Below, one piece after another: positions 1-7,379 of a stretch of 31,870 nt of DNA. The stretch's first letter is position 1; each line of letters starts with the position of its first letter. Below the pieces are notes generated by a model. That model had not been told where the DNA came from and made no database searches. It was given only the letters and a program-made list of their open reading frames with translations. The position numbers were made by a program, and so were the translations under genes. Origin of the DNA: SHVZ01 sp044223515 (lineage in GTDB: Bacteria > Pseudomonadota > Alphaproteobacteria > SHVZ01); contig JBGALV010000056.1 in NCBI GenBank assembly GCA_044223515.1, positions 1-31,870 of the forward strand, written 5' to 3'.

Positions 1-2
1 TA

Positions 3-392
3 AGTCTGCTCGCCGACGAAGTCGGCGCGGACGGCGTGCCGAAGGTGCTGGCGATCGCGCTGGCGATCTGCGGCGCGCTGCTTTTCGTCTCGGCACGGCT
101 GAAGCCCGTGCCGGCCGACGACCGCTCGCCCGCTGAGCGAACCGAGGAGCGCCGTGCCCACCTTCGCGCCGTCGGGCTGCTTGCGGGGCTCTCCCTCTAC
201 ATCCTGCTTCTCCCCCTCATCGGCTATCCGATCGCCGTCGCGCTCATGGTCGGCGCTGCCGCCGTCTATGGCGGCACAACCGCGTCGCCGCGCGTTCCCC
301 TGATCGCCAGCCTCGCCGGCCTCGGCTTCTGGCTTGTCTTCGACAAGGCTCTCGGCATCGCCATGCCGCTCGGCGCCTGGCTGGCTCCGTAG
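3..392 (+). CDS. Tripartite tricarboxylate transporter TctB-family small membrane subunit (5' partial)
   Basis: The frame is open from the first bases of the window, so the gene begins upstream. A GTG at 36 exists, but the residues before it (LLADEVGADG) resemble the loop that precedes the membrane helices in TctB proteins, so it is probably internal. The visible part has three or four hydrophobic segments (about 36-100, 160-230, 235-290 and 310-385 nt), as expected for the small four-helix subunit of TTT carboxylate symporters. The large subunit TctA starts 6 bases after the stop, which is the normal tctBA order. The periplasmic binding protein TctC is not visible and may lie upstream. The substrate cannot be read from the sequence. 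The family call rests mostly on adjacency to TctA and on the hydropathy pattern. Confidence 0.8.
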   Translation, partial: SLLADEVGADGVPKVLAIALAICGALLFVSARLKPVPADDRSPAERTEERRAHLRAVGLLAGLSLYILLLPLIGYPIAVALMVGAAAVYGGTTASPRVPLIASLAGLGFWLVFDKALGIAMPLGAWLAP

Positions 393-398
393 GAAAAC

Positions 399-1889
399 AT
401 GGACGCGCTCTCCTCCGCCTTCTCCGCCATGACGCATGGCTGGACGCCGTTCGCCGCTCTTGCCGGCGTCGTATGGGGCATATTCGGCGGGGCGTTGCCG
501 GGAATATCCCCCTCGATCGCCATGGCGCTGCTGCTGCCGCTGACCTACGGCATGGATCCGACGGCCGCCATCGTCCTGCTGGCCTCGGTCTATGTCGGCG
601 CCGAGTACGGCGGCTCGATCCCCGCGATCCTGATCCGCACGCCCGGCACCAATTCAGCGGCCGCCACCACGCTCGACGGCTACGAGCTCGCCAAGCAGGG
701 CCGCGCCGGCGAGGCGCTCGGCATCTCGCTGACGTGCGGCCTGGTCGGCGGGCTCTTCGGCCTCATCGTCCTGGTGACGGCGACCGAACCTCTCGCCAAG
801 GTGGCGCTCGCCTTCACGCCACCCGCCTACTGCGCGCTCGGCATCCTCGGTCTCTCGGTCATCGCCAGCCTTTCCGGCAAGTCGCTGCTGCGAGGCCTGA
901 TCGCCGGCATCGTCGGCCTGATGATCGCGACCATCGGCACCGATCCGGTCTCCGGCGTCTCGCGCTTCACCTTCGGCGAACCTGATCTTCTGACCGGCAT
1001 CCGGCCGATCCTGGTGATGGTCGGTCTCTTCGCCGTCGCCGAGATGCTGGAGCAAATTTCAGCACCGCCATGGGACAAGGCCGACAAACGCGACACGCGC
1101 CTCAAGCTGCCGACCCTCGCATTGTGGCGGCGCCTCTGGAAGACCCAGGTGATCGGCTGCACCATCGGGACGGTCGAAGGCGTCACGCCCGGCGCCGGCG
1201 GCACCATCGCCGCGTTCATGGCCTACAACGAGGCCAAGCGCTGGTCGAAGCATCCGGAGGAGTTCGGCAAGGGCTCGGTCGAAGGCGTGGCCGCGCCGGA
1301 ATGCGCCAACAACGTCGTCACCGCCACCGCGCTGGTGCCGCTCCTCAGCCTCGGCATCCCCGGATCGAACTCGGCCGCGGTTCTGCTCGGCGGCTTCCTC
1401 ATCCATGGCCTGATCCCGGGCCCGATGCTGTTCGTGAAGGCGCCGGACGTCGTCTACGGCCTCTATGGCGGGTTGTTCGCCGCGAACATCCTCATGGTCC
1501 TGGTCGGGCTGGTGATCCTCACGCCGTGCATCTGGCTGGTGAACCGGCCGAAGCCCTGGCTGATCGCCTTCATCCTGGCGCTGGTGGTCTCCGGCGTCTA
1601 TGCGATCGACGGCTCGCTCTTCGACCTCTGGATCGTGCTCGCGATGGGCGTCGTCGGGTACGGCATGCGTTGGTTCGGCATCCCGGTCCTGCCGATGGTA
1701 CTGGGCGCGGTACTGGGCTTCCTGGTCGAGTCCAACTATCGCCGCAGCCTCGTGCTGTCGCGAGGCGACCATTCGATCTTCATCCAGGATCCGGTCTCGC
1801 TCGGCCTGCTCCTCTTCGCGCTCGCACTCACCGGCTATTCGGTCTGGCGCGAGTTTTTCAAGCCTCAGCCCAAGGAAGCCACTGCGTGA
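399..1889 (+). CDS. Tripartite tricarboxylate transporter permease, TctA family
   Basis: This 496-residue, very hydrophobic protein is the large membrane subunit of a TTT-type secondary transporter, which takes a carboxylate from a TctC binding protein and imports it with a cation gradient. It carries the two family signature regions: GALPGISPS with the following LLPLTYGMDP near residues 31-54, and the second half-repeat with GVTPGAGGTIAAF near 261-273, followed by APECANN (299-305) and GIPGSNSAA (319-327). The length matches full-length TctA (about 500). The start ATG at 399 lies 6 bases after the TctB stop. The stop TGA shares one base with the ATG of the next gene, implying translational coupling with the MmgE/PrpD gene, so the transported compound is probably what the downstream enzymes degrade. 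TTT systems move citrate, tartrate, aromatic acids and others, so substrate is open. Confidence 0.95.
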   Translation: MDALSSAFSAMTHGWTPFAALAGVVWGIFGGALPGISPSIAMALLLPLTYGMDPTAAIVLLASVYVGAEYGGSIPAILIRTPGTNSAAATTLDGYELAKQGRAGEALGISLTCGLVGGLFGLIVLVTATEPLAKVALAFTPPAYCALGILGLSVIASLSGKSLLRGLIAGIVGLMIATIGTDPVSGVSRFTFGEPDLLTGIRPILVMVGLFAVAEMLEQISAPPWDKADKRDTRLKLPTLALWRRLWKTQVIGCTIGTVEGVTPGAGGTIAAFMAYNEAKRWSKHPEEFGKGSVEGVAAPECANNVVTATALVPLLSLGIPGSNSAAVLLGGFLIHGLIPGPMLFVKAPDVVYGLYGGLFAANILMVLVGLVILTPCIWLVNRPKPWLIAFILALVVSGVYAIDGSLFDLWIVLAMGVVGYGMRWFGIPVLPMVLGAVLGFLVESNYRRSLVLSRGDHSIFIQDPVSLGLLLFALALTGYSVWREFFKPQPKEATA

Positions 1890-3253
1890 TGTCCAATCTC
1901 GCCGTCGCCGAACGTCTCGCCGAGCGCATCGCCTCCCTCGACGTCGCCAAGTTCCCGCCCACGCTTCACGCCATGTGCGAGGCGCTGCTGACCGACTTCG
2001 CCGGTCTCTGCGTCGCCGCGCGCGGCCTCGACTACGTCGCCGCTGCCAAGGCCGCGATCGATCCCGGCGGTCCCTGCACGATCGTCGGCCATGCCGGCGG
2101 CTTCGATCCGGCCGGTGCGGCGATCGTCAACGGAACCGCGAGCCACGGCGAGGACTTCGACGACACCTTCGAAGGCGGGCCGGTCCATGCCGGTGTCGTC
2201 ATCCTTCCGGCGATCCTGGCGACAGCCGAGCGGCACGGGCTCTCCGGCGCCGACACGCTTCGCGGCATCGCCGTCGGCCTTGAGGTGACTTGCCGGCTGA
2301 GCACGGTGATCCCGAAGGCGGTACATAAAGCGGGGTTCCATCCGACGGCGGTGTTCGGCGCGGTCGGCGCCGCCGCCGGTGTCGCTGCCGCCCTGTGCCT
2401 CGCACGAAAGGACATCGCCTCCGCGCTCGGCATCGCCGGCAGCATGGCCTCCGGCATCATCGAGTATCTGACGGAAGGCACCTGGACCAAGCGGCTTCAC
2501 CCGGGCTGGGCGGCACAGAGCGGCTATCGCGCGGCGATGCTGGCGAAGTCGGGCTTCGTCGGCCCCCGCACGGTTTTCGAAGGCAAGCATGGCCTGTACC
2601 ACGGCTTCGCGCATGCGGCCGAGGGCAACTGGGCCGCCCTGCTGGAGGGCTTCGGCGCGTCCTGGGTCACCGAGACGATCGCTTTCAAGCCTTACGCCTG
2701 CGGGACGATGACGCATCCCTATATCGACTGCGCCCGGCGGCTGACCGGGCAAGGGATCAAGCCGGAGCAGATCGCCGACATCTATTGCGACACCGCCGAA
2801 GGCTATGTGCACCGGTTGTGGGAACCGCTCGCCGACAAGCAGCGCGTGCCGAACGGCTATGCCGGCAAGTTCTCGATCCCCTACTGCATCGCCGCTGGCA
2901 TCGTGCTTGGCGATGCGGGACTGGAGGCGTTTTCGGACGAGCGCTCGCAGGATCCGCGGCTTCAGGCGGTCGCGGCCAAGGTACGCTACCGCATCGATCC
3001 GAACGATCCCTATCCGAAACGCTTCACCGGCCACATCAAGGCGACGCTGACCGACGGCAAGGTGATCGAGCTGCGCCAGCCGCATTTTCGCGGTGGCGCG
3101 TCCGAGCCGCTGACGCGGTCGGAGATCGATGCCAAGTTCGTCTCCAACGCCCGCTATGGCGGCTGGAGCGACGCCAAGGCCCAAGCCTTCCTTGCCTTCG
3201 CGCGCAAAGCCTTCTCGGCACCGCGCATCGACCTCACGCCGTTCAGGGAGTAG
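1889..3253 (+). CDS. MmgE/PrpD family protein
   Basis: A 454-residue member of the MmgE/PrpD family, which includes 2-methylcitrate dehydratase, cis-aconitate decarboxylase and many uncharacterised catabolic enzymes. Visible family features are NGTASHGEDFDDT at residues 81-93 (the usual N-G-x-x-x-H-x-x-D-x-D-D-T region), GFHPTAVFGAVGAAAG at 149-164, and HPGWAAQSG at 204-212. The ATG at 1889 is chosen because it overlaps the TctA stop by one base (TGATG). The open frame extends much further upstream but only antiparallels TctA coding. The chromosome-wide methylcitrate genes (prpB, prpC) are absent nearby, so a true PrpD role is unlikely. Context (TTT transporter, SDRs, hydantoinase pair) suggests a dehydratase, isomerase or decarboxylase acting on the imported acid. 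The exact reaction is unknown. Confidence 0.9.
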   Translation: MSNLAVAERLAERIASLDVAKFPPTLHAMCEALLTDFAGLCVAARGLDYVAAAKAAIDPGGPCTIVGHAGGFDPAGAAIVNGTASHGEDFDDTFEGGPVHAGVVILPAILATAERHGLSGADTLRGIAVGLEVTCRLSTVIPKAVHKAGFHPTAVFGAVGAAAGVAAALCLARKDIASALGIAGSMASGIIEYLTEGTWTKRLHPGWAAQSGYRAAMLAKSGFVGPRTVFEGKHGLYHGFAHAAEGNWAALLEGFGASWVTETIAFKPYACGTMTHPYIDCARRLTGQGIKPEQIADIYCDTAEGYVHRLWEPLADKQRVPNGYAGKFSIPYCIAAGIVLGDAGLEAFSDERSQDPRLQAVAAKVRYRIDPNDPYPKRFTGHIKATLTDGKVIELRQPHFRGGASEPLTRSEIDAKFVSNARYGGWSDAKAQAFLAFARKAFSAPRIDLTPFRE

Positions 3254-3257
3254 CCCC

Positions 3258-4001
3258 ATGGAACTCGACGGACGCGTGGCGCTGGTCACCGGCGCCGGAC
3301 GTAACATCGGCCGCGCGATCGCGCTCGACCTCGCCAAGGCCGGCGCCGCGGTCGTGGTCAACGCCCGCTCCAACAAGGTGGAAGTCGAAGCCGTAGCCAA
3401 GGAGATCGAGAGCGCTGGCGGCAAGGCGATCGCCGAGCTCGCCGACGTGACCGATCCGGCCGCCGTCGACCGCATGGTCAAGGCCGCCATCGTCCGGTTC
3501 GGCCGGCTCGACATCCTGGTCAACAACGCGGCCGTCCGTGCGGAGGTCCCTTTCGCCGAGCTCGACTACGAGAAGTGGCGCCAGGTCTTCGCCGTCTGCC
3601 TCGACGGCGCGTTCCATTGCACCAAGGCAGCGCTGCCGGCCCTCAAGGCGAGCGGCCGGGGCGTCATCATCAACATTGGTGGGGTCAGCGCGCATCTCGG
3701 TGCCGCCGACCGCGTCCATGTGCTCAGCGCCAAGATGGGCCTTGTCGGTTTCACCCGCGGGCTCGCGCACGACCTGGCGCCGGACGACATCACCGCCAAT
3801 TGCGTCGTGCCCGGCCAGATCGACACCGCGCGCACCGGGCCGAAGCAGCCGAGCCATCACGCGACGCACAAGCCGCTCGTCGGACGCCGCGGCCGGCCGG
3901 ACGAGATCGCCTCGGCCGTCCGCTGGCTCGCCGGCCCCCAAGGCCGCTACGTCACCGGTCAGGCGATCCACGTCAACGGTGGCCTCTATCTCGGCGCATG
4001 A
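3258..4001 (+). CDS. SDR-family protein with altered catalytic residues
   Basis: A 247-residue Rossmann protein of the short-chain dehydrogenase/reductase family. The nucleotide-binding motif TGAGRNIG is at residues 11-18 and the structural VNNAA at 88-92. The active site departs from the classical Asn-Ser-Tyr-Lys tetrad. Ser144 and Lys159 (in VLSAK) are in place, but the position four residues before the Lys, normally Tyr, is Val155 with His154 next to it, and the usual Asn is Cys114. It may use a different acid/base, perhaps His154, or have lost oxidoreductase activity. The ATG at 3258 follows the MmgE/PrpD stop by 4 bases. It is part of the tctBA operon. Annotators would usually call it 3-oxoacyl-ACP reductase-like, which the active site does not support. 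Confidence 0.9.
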   Translation: MELDGRVALVTGAGRNIGRAIALDLAKAGAAVVVNARSNKVEVEAVAKEIESAGGKAIAELADVTDPAAVDRMVKAAIVRFGRLDILVNNAAVRAEVPFAELDYEKWRQVFAVCLDGAFHCTKAALPALKASGRGVIINIGGVSAHLGAADRVHVLSAKMGLVGFTRGLAHDLAPDDITANCVVPGQIDTARTGPKQPSHHATHKPLVGRRGRPDEIASAVRWLAGPQGRYVTGQAIHVNGGLYLGA

Positions 4002-4014
4002 AGGGACGGCAGCG

Positions 4015-4791
4015 ATGGAACTCGATCTCAAGGGCAAGACCGTCCTCGTCACCGGTGGCTCGAAGGGCATAGGCATGGCCTGCGCCGAGGCGTTCCTCGC
4101 CGAAGGTGCCAAGGTCGCGATCGTGTCCCGGGCCCAGGCGAACGTCGACCGCGCCCTGAAGGCGCTCGGCGCGGCCAAAGGCTACGCCGCCGACCTGATC
4201 GATGCCGACCAGGCTCAGCGCGTGGTGGATGCCGCCGAGCGCGATCTCGGCCCCATCGACGTGCTGGTCAATTCCGCCGGAGCCGCGAAGCGGACGCCGC
4301 CCGACGACCTGACACCGGCCGCCTGGCGGGCGGCGATGGACGCCAAGTACTTCTCCTACGTCAACGTCTTCGATCCGGTGGTTAAGCGCATGGCTGCGCG
4401 CGGGACCGGTGTGATCGTCAACGTGATCGGCAATGGCGGCAAGGTCGCGACGCCGACGCACCTGCCGGGCGGCGCGGCCAACGCAGCACTGATGCTGGCC
4501 ACCGCCGGGCTCGCCCATGCCTATGCCGGCAAGGGCATCCGCGTCGTCGGCATCAATCCGGGCCTCACCAACACTGAGCGCGTGGCCGAGGGCCTCAAAT
4601 CGGATGCAAAGCTCAACGGCATCACCGAGGACGAAGCGCTGAAGCGCGCCGTGCAGCGCATTCCCATGGGCCGCATGGCCGAGCCCGAGGAGATCGCCGA
4701 ACTGGTGCTGTTCCTGGCCTCGTCCAAGGCCAGTTACGTCACCGGCGTGATCGTCTCGATGGATGGTGCGGTCGTGCCGACGGTGGTTTGA
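4015..4791 (+). CDS. SDR-family protein lacking the classical catalytic tetrad
   Basis: A 258-residue SDR-fold protein. The cofactor motif TGGSKGIG (residues 13-20) and the VNSAG motif (85-89) are intact, so it should bind a dinucleotide. All four classical catalytic positions look replaced: Lys111 for Asn, no Ser in the strand region VNVIGNGG (135-142), Gly152 at the Tyr position and Asn156 at the Lys position (GGAAN in place of YxxxK). The C-terminal half keeps the SDR features NPG (181-183) and the YVTG segment near the end. The start ATG at 4015 is 13 bases after the previous SDR stop and has a weak upstream purine stretch (AAGGGACGG). Last gene of the tctBA operon; it ends 4 bases from the convergent glutathione S-transferase gene. 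Function unknown; possibly a divergent enzyme or a partner of the preceding SDR. Confidence 0.9.
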   Translation: MELDLKGKTVLVTGGSKGIGMACAEAFLAEGAKVAIVSRAQANVDRALKALGAAKGYAADLIDADQAQRVVDAAERDLGPIDVLVNSAGAAKRTPPDDLTPAAWRAAMDAKYFSYVNVFDPVVKRMAARGTGVIVNVIGNGGKVATPTHLPGGAANAALMLATAGLAHAYAGKGIRVVGINPGLTNTERVAEGLKSDAKLNGITEDEALKRAVQRIPMGRMAEPEEIAELVLFLASSKASYVTGVIVSMDGAVVPTVV

Positions 4792-4795
4792 GGCG

Positions 4796-5455
4796 TTAGC
4801 GAATATCCGCGACCGCCACGTCTTGTCGCTCGGCACAGGACTCCAGGACCCGTTGCCAGGCCGGACGGGCGACGGCACGCACGAGATAGGCCTTCAGCTT
4901 GGGATAGGGATCGAGGAGTTCGGTCTTCCGGATCCCGTGTAATACCGTCGCCAGCAGAATGTCGGCGACCGTGAAGTCTTCGCCGACGATCCATGCCTCG
5001 CCGTCGAGCCTGGACTCGAGATCGTCGAACCGACGGCAAGCCTCCTTGACCAACGCAGCCCTCCGGCCGGCGGGCTCGCCCTTGTGAAAAGCGTCGATCA
5101 TTCGAATTTCCCATAGCGGCCGCTCGACGGTGGCCAGTGCAGCGAAACACCACTGGGTGACCCGCATGCGTCCCTGGAAGTCGGCCGGGATCAGCTTGCC
5201 GGCTTTCTCTGCCAGATAGAGCAGCACCGCGCCGGACTCCGCGACGATGAAACCGTCATCGTCGATCGCCGGCACCTGGCCGAAAGCGCTGATCCGGCGG
5301 TAGGCGGGGCTATCCAGCTCGCCGCCGAGGGAATCGACTCCATGGACGCGGTAGGCAAGCCCCGCTTCCTCCAGTGCCCATTGTGCCCGGAGATCGCGCC
5401 CCTTGCCCTTCATCCCCGGATGCACGCTCGATCCGAAGGCGTAGAGAGTGATCAT
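4796..5455 (-). CDS. Glutathione S-transferase family protein
   Basis: A 219-residue cytosolic GST-type protein. The N-terminal thioredoxin-like domain (about residues 1-82) includes GQVPAIDDDG, with the conserved cis-Pro of the glutathione-binding loop, and ESGAVLLYLAE, whose Glu-Ser contacts the gamma-glutamyl group. The C-terminal helical domain contains FTVADILLATVLHG, the usual N-capping box region. The open frame runs further upstream to 5617, but ATG 5455 is preceded by a good ribosome site (CAGGAG, 7 bases upstream), so I take it as the start. It is transcribed towards the SDR gene and away from hyuB, so it is probably its own unit. It may detoxify electrophiles or act on an intermediate of the neighbouring pathway; the substrate is not inferable. 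Confidence 0.92.
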   Translation of the reverse strand: MITLYAFGSSVHPGMKGKGRDLRAQWALEEAGLAYRVHGVDSLGGELDSPAYRRISAFGQVPAIDDDGFIVAESGAVLLYLAEKAGKLIPADFQGRMRVTQWCFAALATVERPLWEIRMIDAFHKGEPAGRRAALVKEACRRFDDLESRLDGEAWIVGEDFTVADILLATVLHGIRKTELLDPYPKLKAYLVRAVARPAWQRVLESCAERQDVAVADIR

Positions 5456-5579
5456 CGAGGTCTCCTGCCCGCCAAAGTCCATAGGATAGCGCCTGTTCGG
5501 GCCTTTCGCCCGGCGGCATGGGACACTTGCGCCACCGACCGGCTCCCCGCCAAGCTGGCCCGAAGCGGAGGGCTTAAAG

Positions 5580-7379
5580 ATGGCAACCGTCGATCCGATC
5601 GCGTTCGAGCTGTTCAAGAATGCGGTCTTCTCGATCGCCGACGAAATGGCGCTGACGGTGTTCCGGACGACCTACTCCGGCGTGCTCAAGGACAACATGG
5701 ACTATTCAACCGGCCTCGCCGACGCCGACGGCAAGCTGGTCGCCCAGGGCCTAACCCTTCCCGGCCATCTGGGATCAGTGCCGACCGCGCTCGCCTCGAT
5801 CATGAGCCACTACGCAGACGACATGGTCGAAGGCGACGTTTTCATCATGAACGACCCCTTCGACGGCGGCATGCATCTGCCGGACATCTTCGTCTTCAAG
5901 CCGCTCTACCACCAGGGCCAGCGGCTCGCCTTCGCCGCGACCGTCTGCCATCACACCGACGTCGGCGGCCGCGTCGCCGGATCGAACGCCTCGGACTCGA
6001 CCGAGATCTACGCGGAGGGCCTCCGCATCGCGCCCTTGAAGCTCTACGAGGCCGGCAAGGTCAACAAGACGATCATGACGTTCATCGAGAAGAACGTCCG
6101 CCTGCCGGTCAAGGTGTTCGGCGATCTTCGGGCCCAGCTCGCCGCCTGCCACATCGCCGAAAAGCAGTTCGCCGAGCTGGTCGCCAAGTATGGCGTCGAG
6201 GGCACCCGTCTCTACATGAAGGAGACGATCGACTATGCCGAGCGCCTGACCCGCGCCGAGCTCAGGAAGCTGCCGGACGGCGAATGGAGCTTCGAGGACT
6301 GGATCGACGACGATGGCGTCGACTACGGGAAGCCGATCCGGCTTTTCGTCACGATCCGGAAAATCGGCGATCAGATGGTCGTCGACTGGACCGGAACCAG
6401 CCCGCAGGTGAAGGGCGCCATCAACAACACGCTCTCCTTCACCAAGGCGGCCTCGTACTGCGGCGTTCGATCGGTGCTGCCGCAAGGCATCCCCAACAAC
6501 GAGGGCGTCTTCCGTGCCATCGACGTGATCTGCCCGCCGGGAACGGTCGGCAACGGGGTGCTGCCGGCCGCCTGCGCCGCCCGCGGCCTGACCGGCTTCC
6601 GCATGACCGACTGCATGTTCGGGGCGCTGGCGATGATGCTCCCGGACAAGGTCAAGGCCGCCGGCGACGGCGGCAACACTGGCGTCTCGATCGGCGGGTA
6701 CCACGCCGACCGCTCGCCTTTCATCTATGTCGACTTCACTTGCGGCGCCTGGGGTGCAAGGCCGTGGGCCGACGGACTCGACGGAAACTCGCACATGTTC
6801 GCCAACATGGCCTCCCACTCGATCGAGGTGACCGAGGCCGAGCATCCGATCCAGCTGCTTGCCTACGAGTTCGTCGCCGACAAGGCCGGCGCCGGCAAGT
6901 ATCGCGGCGGCGTGCCGTTTCTGCGCGACTACCGCTTCCTCGAGGAGGAAGGAACGTTGCAGGTGCGCTCCGACCGACGCGACCATCGGCCGTTCGGGCT
7001 CTATGGCGGAAGCCCCGGCAAGGCATCGGAGAACTATCTCAATCCGGACGGCGAGAACCGCGTCCTGCCCGGCAAGCTGACGATGACGGTCAGGAGGGGC
7101 GACGTCTTCCGGCATGTGCTTGCCGGCGCCGGCGGCTGGGGCGATCCGCTGGAGCGCGATCCGGCCGGCGTACTCAAGGACGTGCGCAACGAGCTGCTGT
7201 CTCCGGCGAAGGCGGAGGCCGACTACGGCGTGGTGGTCGACACGAAGGCCTGGACCGTCGATCCGAAGGCGACCGAGGTTCGGCGCACCGCACTCCGCCA
7301 GGCACGCGGCTGGCATGATGTGCCCAAAGTCCAGCGCGAGGATTCGCCCGCATCCGAACCTGCGAGGCGCCGCGCGTGA
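5580..7379 (+). CDS. hyuB: Hydantoinase B / 5-oxoprolinase family subunit
   Basis: A 599-residue HyuB-type subunit. These proteins pair with HyuA to cleave cyclic amides such as hydantoins or 5-oxoproline with ATP, or form part of acetone/acetophenone-type carboxylases. The N-terminal region has RTTYSGVLKDNMDYS (residues 29-43) and NDPFDGGMHLPD (91-102), both characteristic. The C-terminal region contains LYGGSPGK and GGWGDP, the usual end of the domain. The ATG at 5580 has a GGAGGG ribosome site. The last bases overlap hyuA by 4 (GTGA), so the two subunits are translationally coupled. It is divergent from the GST gene across a 124-base intergenic region that should contain its promoter. No gamma-subunit gene for a carboxylase is nearby, which favours a hydrolase over a carboxylase. 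Confidence 0.95.
   Translation: MATVDPIAFELFKNAVFSIADEMALTVFRTTYSGVLKDNMDYSTGLADADGKLVAQGLTLPGHLGSVPTALASIMSHYADDMVEGDVFIMNDPFDGGMHLPDIFVFKPLYHQGQRLAFAATVCHHTDVGGRVAGSNASDSTEIYAEGLRIAPLKLYEAGKVNKTIMTFIEKNVRLPVKVFGDLRAQLAACHIAEKQFAELVAKYGVEGTRLYMKETIDYAERLTRAELRKLPDGEWSFEDWIDDDGVDYGKPIRLFVTIRKIGDQMVVDWTGTSPQVKGAINNTLSFTKAASYCGVRSVLPQGIPNNEGVFRAIDVICPPGTVGNGVLPAACAARGLTGFRMTDCMFGALAMMLPDKVKAAGDGGNTGVSIGGYHADRSPFIYVDFTCGAWGARPWADGLDGNSHMFANMASHSIEVTEAEHPIQLLAYEFVADKAGAGKYRGGVPFLRDYRFLEEEGTLQVRSDRRDHRPFGLYGGSPGKASENYLNPDGENRVLPGKLTMTVRRGDVFRHVLAGAGGWGDPLERDPAGVLKDVRNELLSPAKAEADYGVVVDTKAWTVDPKATEVRRTALRQARGWHDVPKVQREDSPASEPARRRA

Noticed and set aside
1865..3526. 553-residue frame antisense to the MmgE/PrpD gene
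   Set aside because: No motif, and it crosses several well-supported plus-strand genes.
5456..5617. N-terminal extension of the GST gene to 5617
   Set aside because: It would overlap hyuB and its leader; ATG 5455 has a good ribosome site and starts the thioredoxin-like fold correctly.
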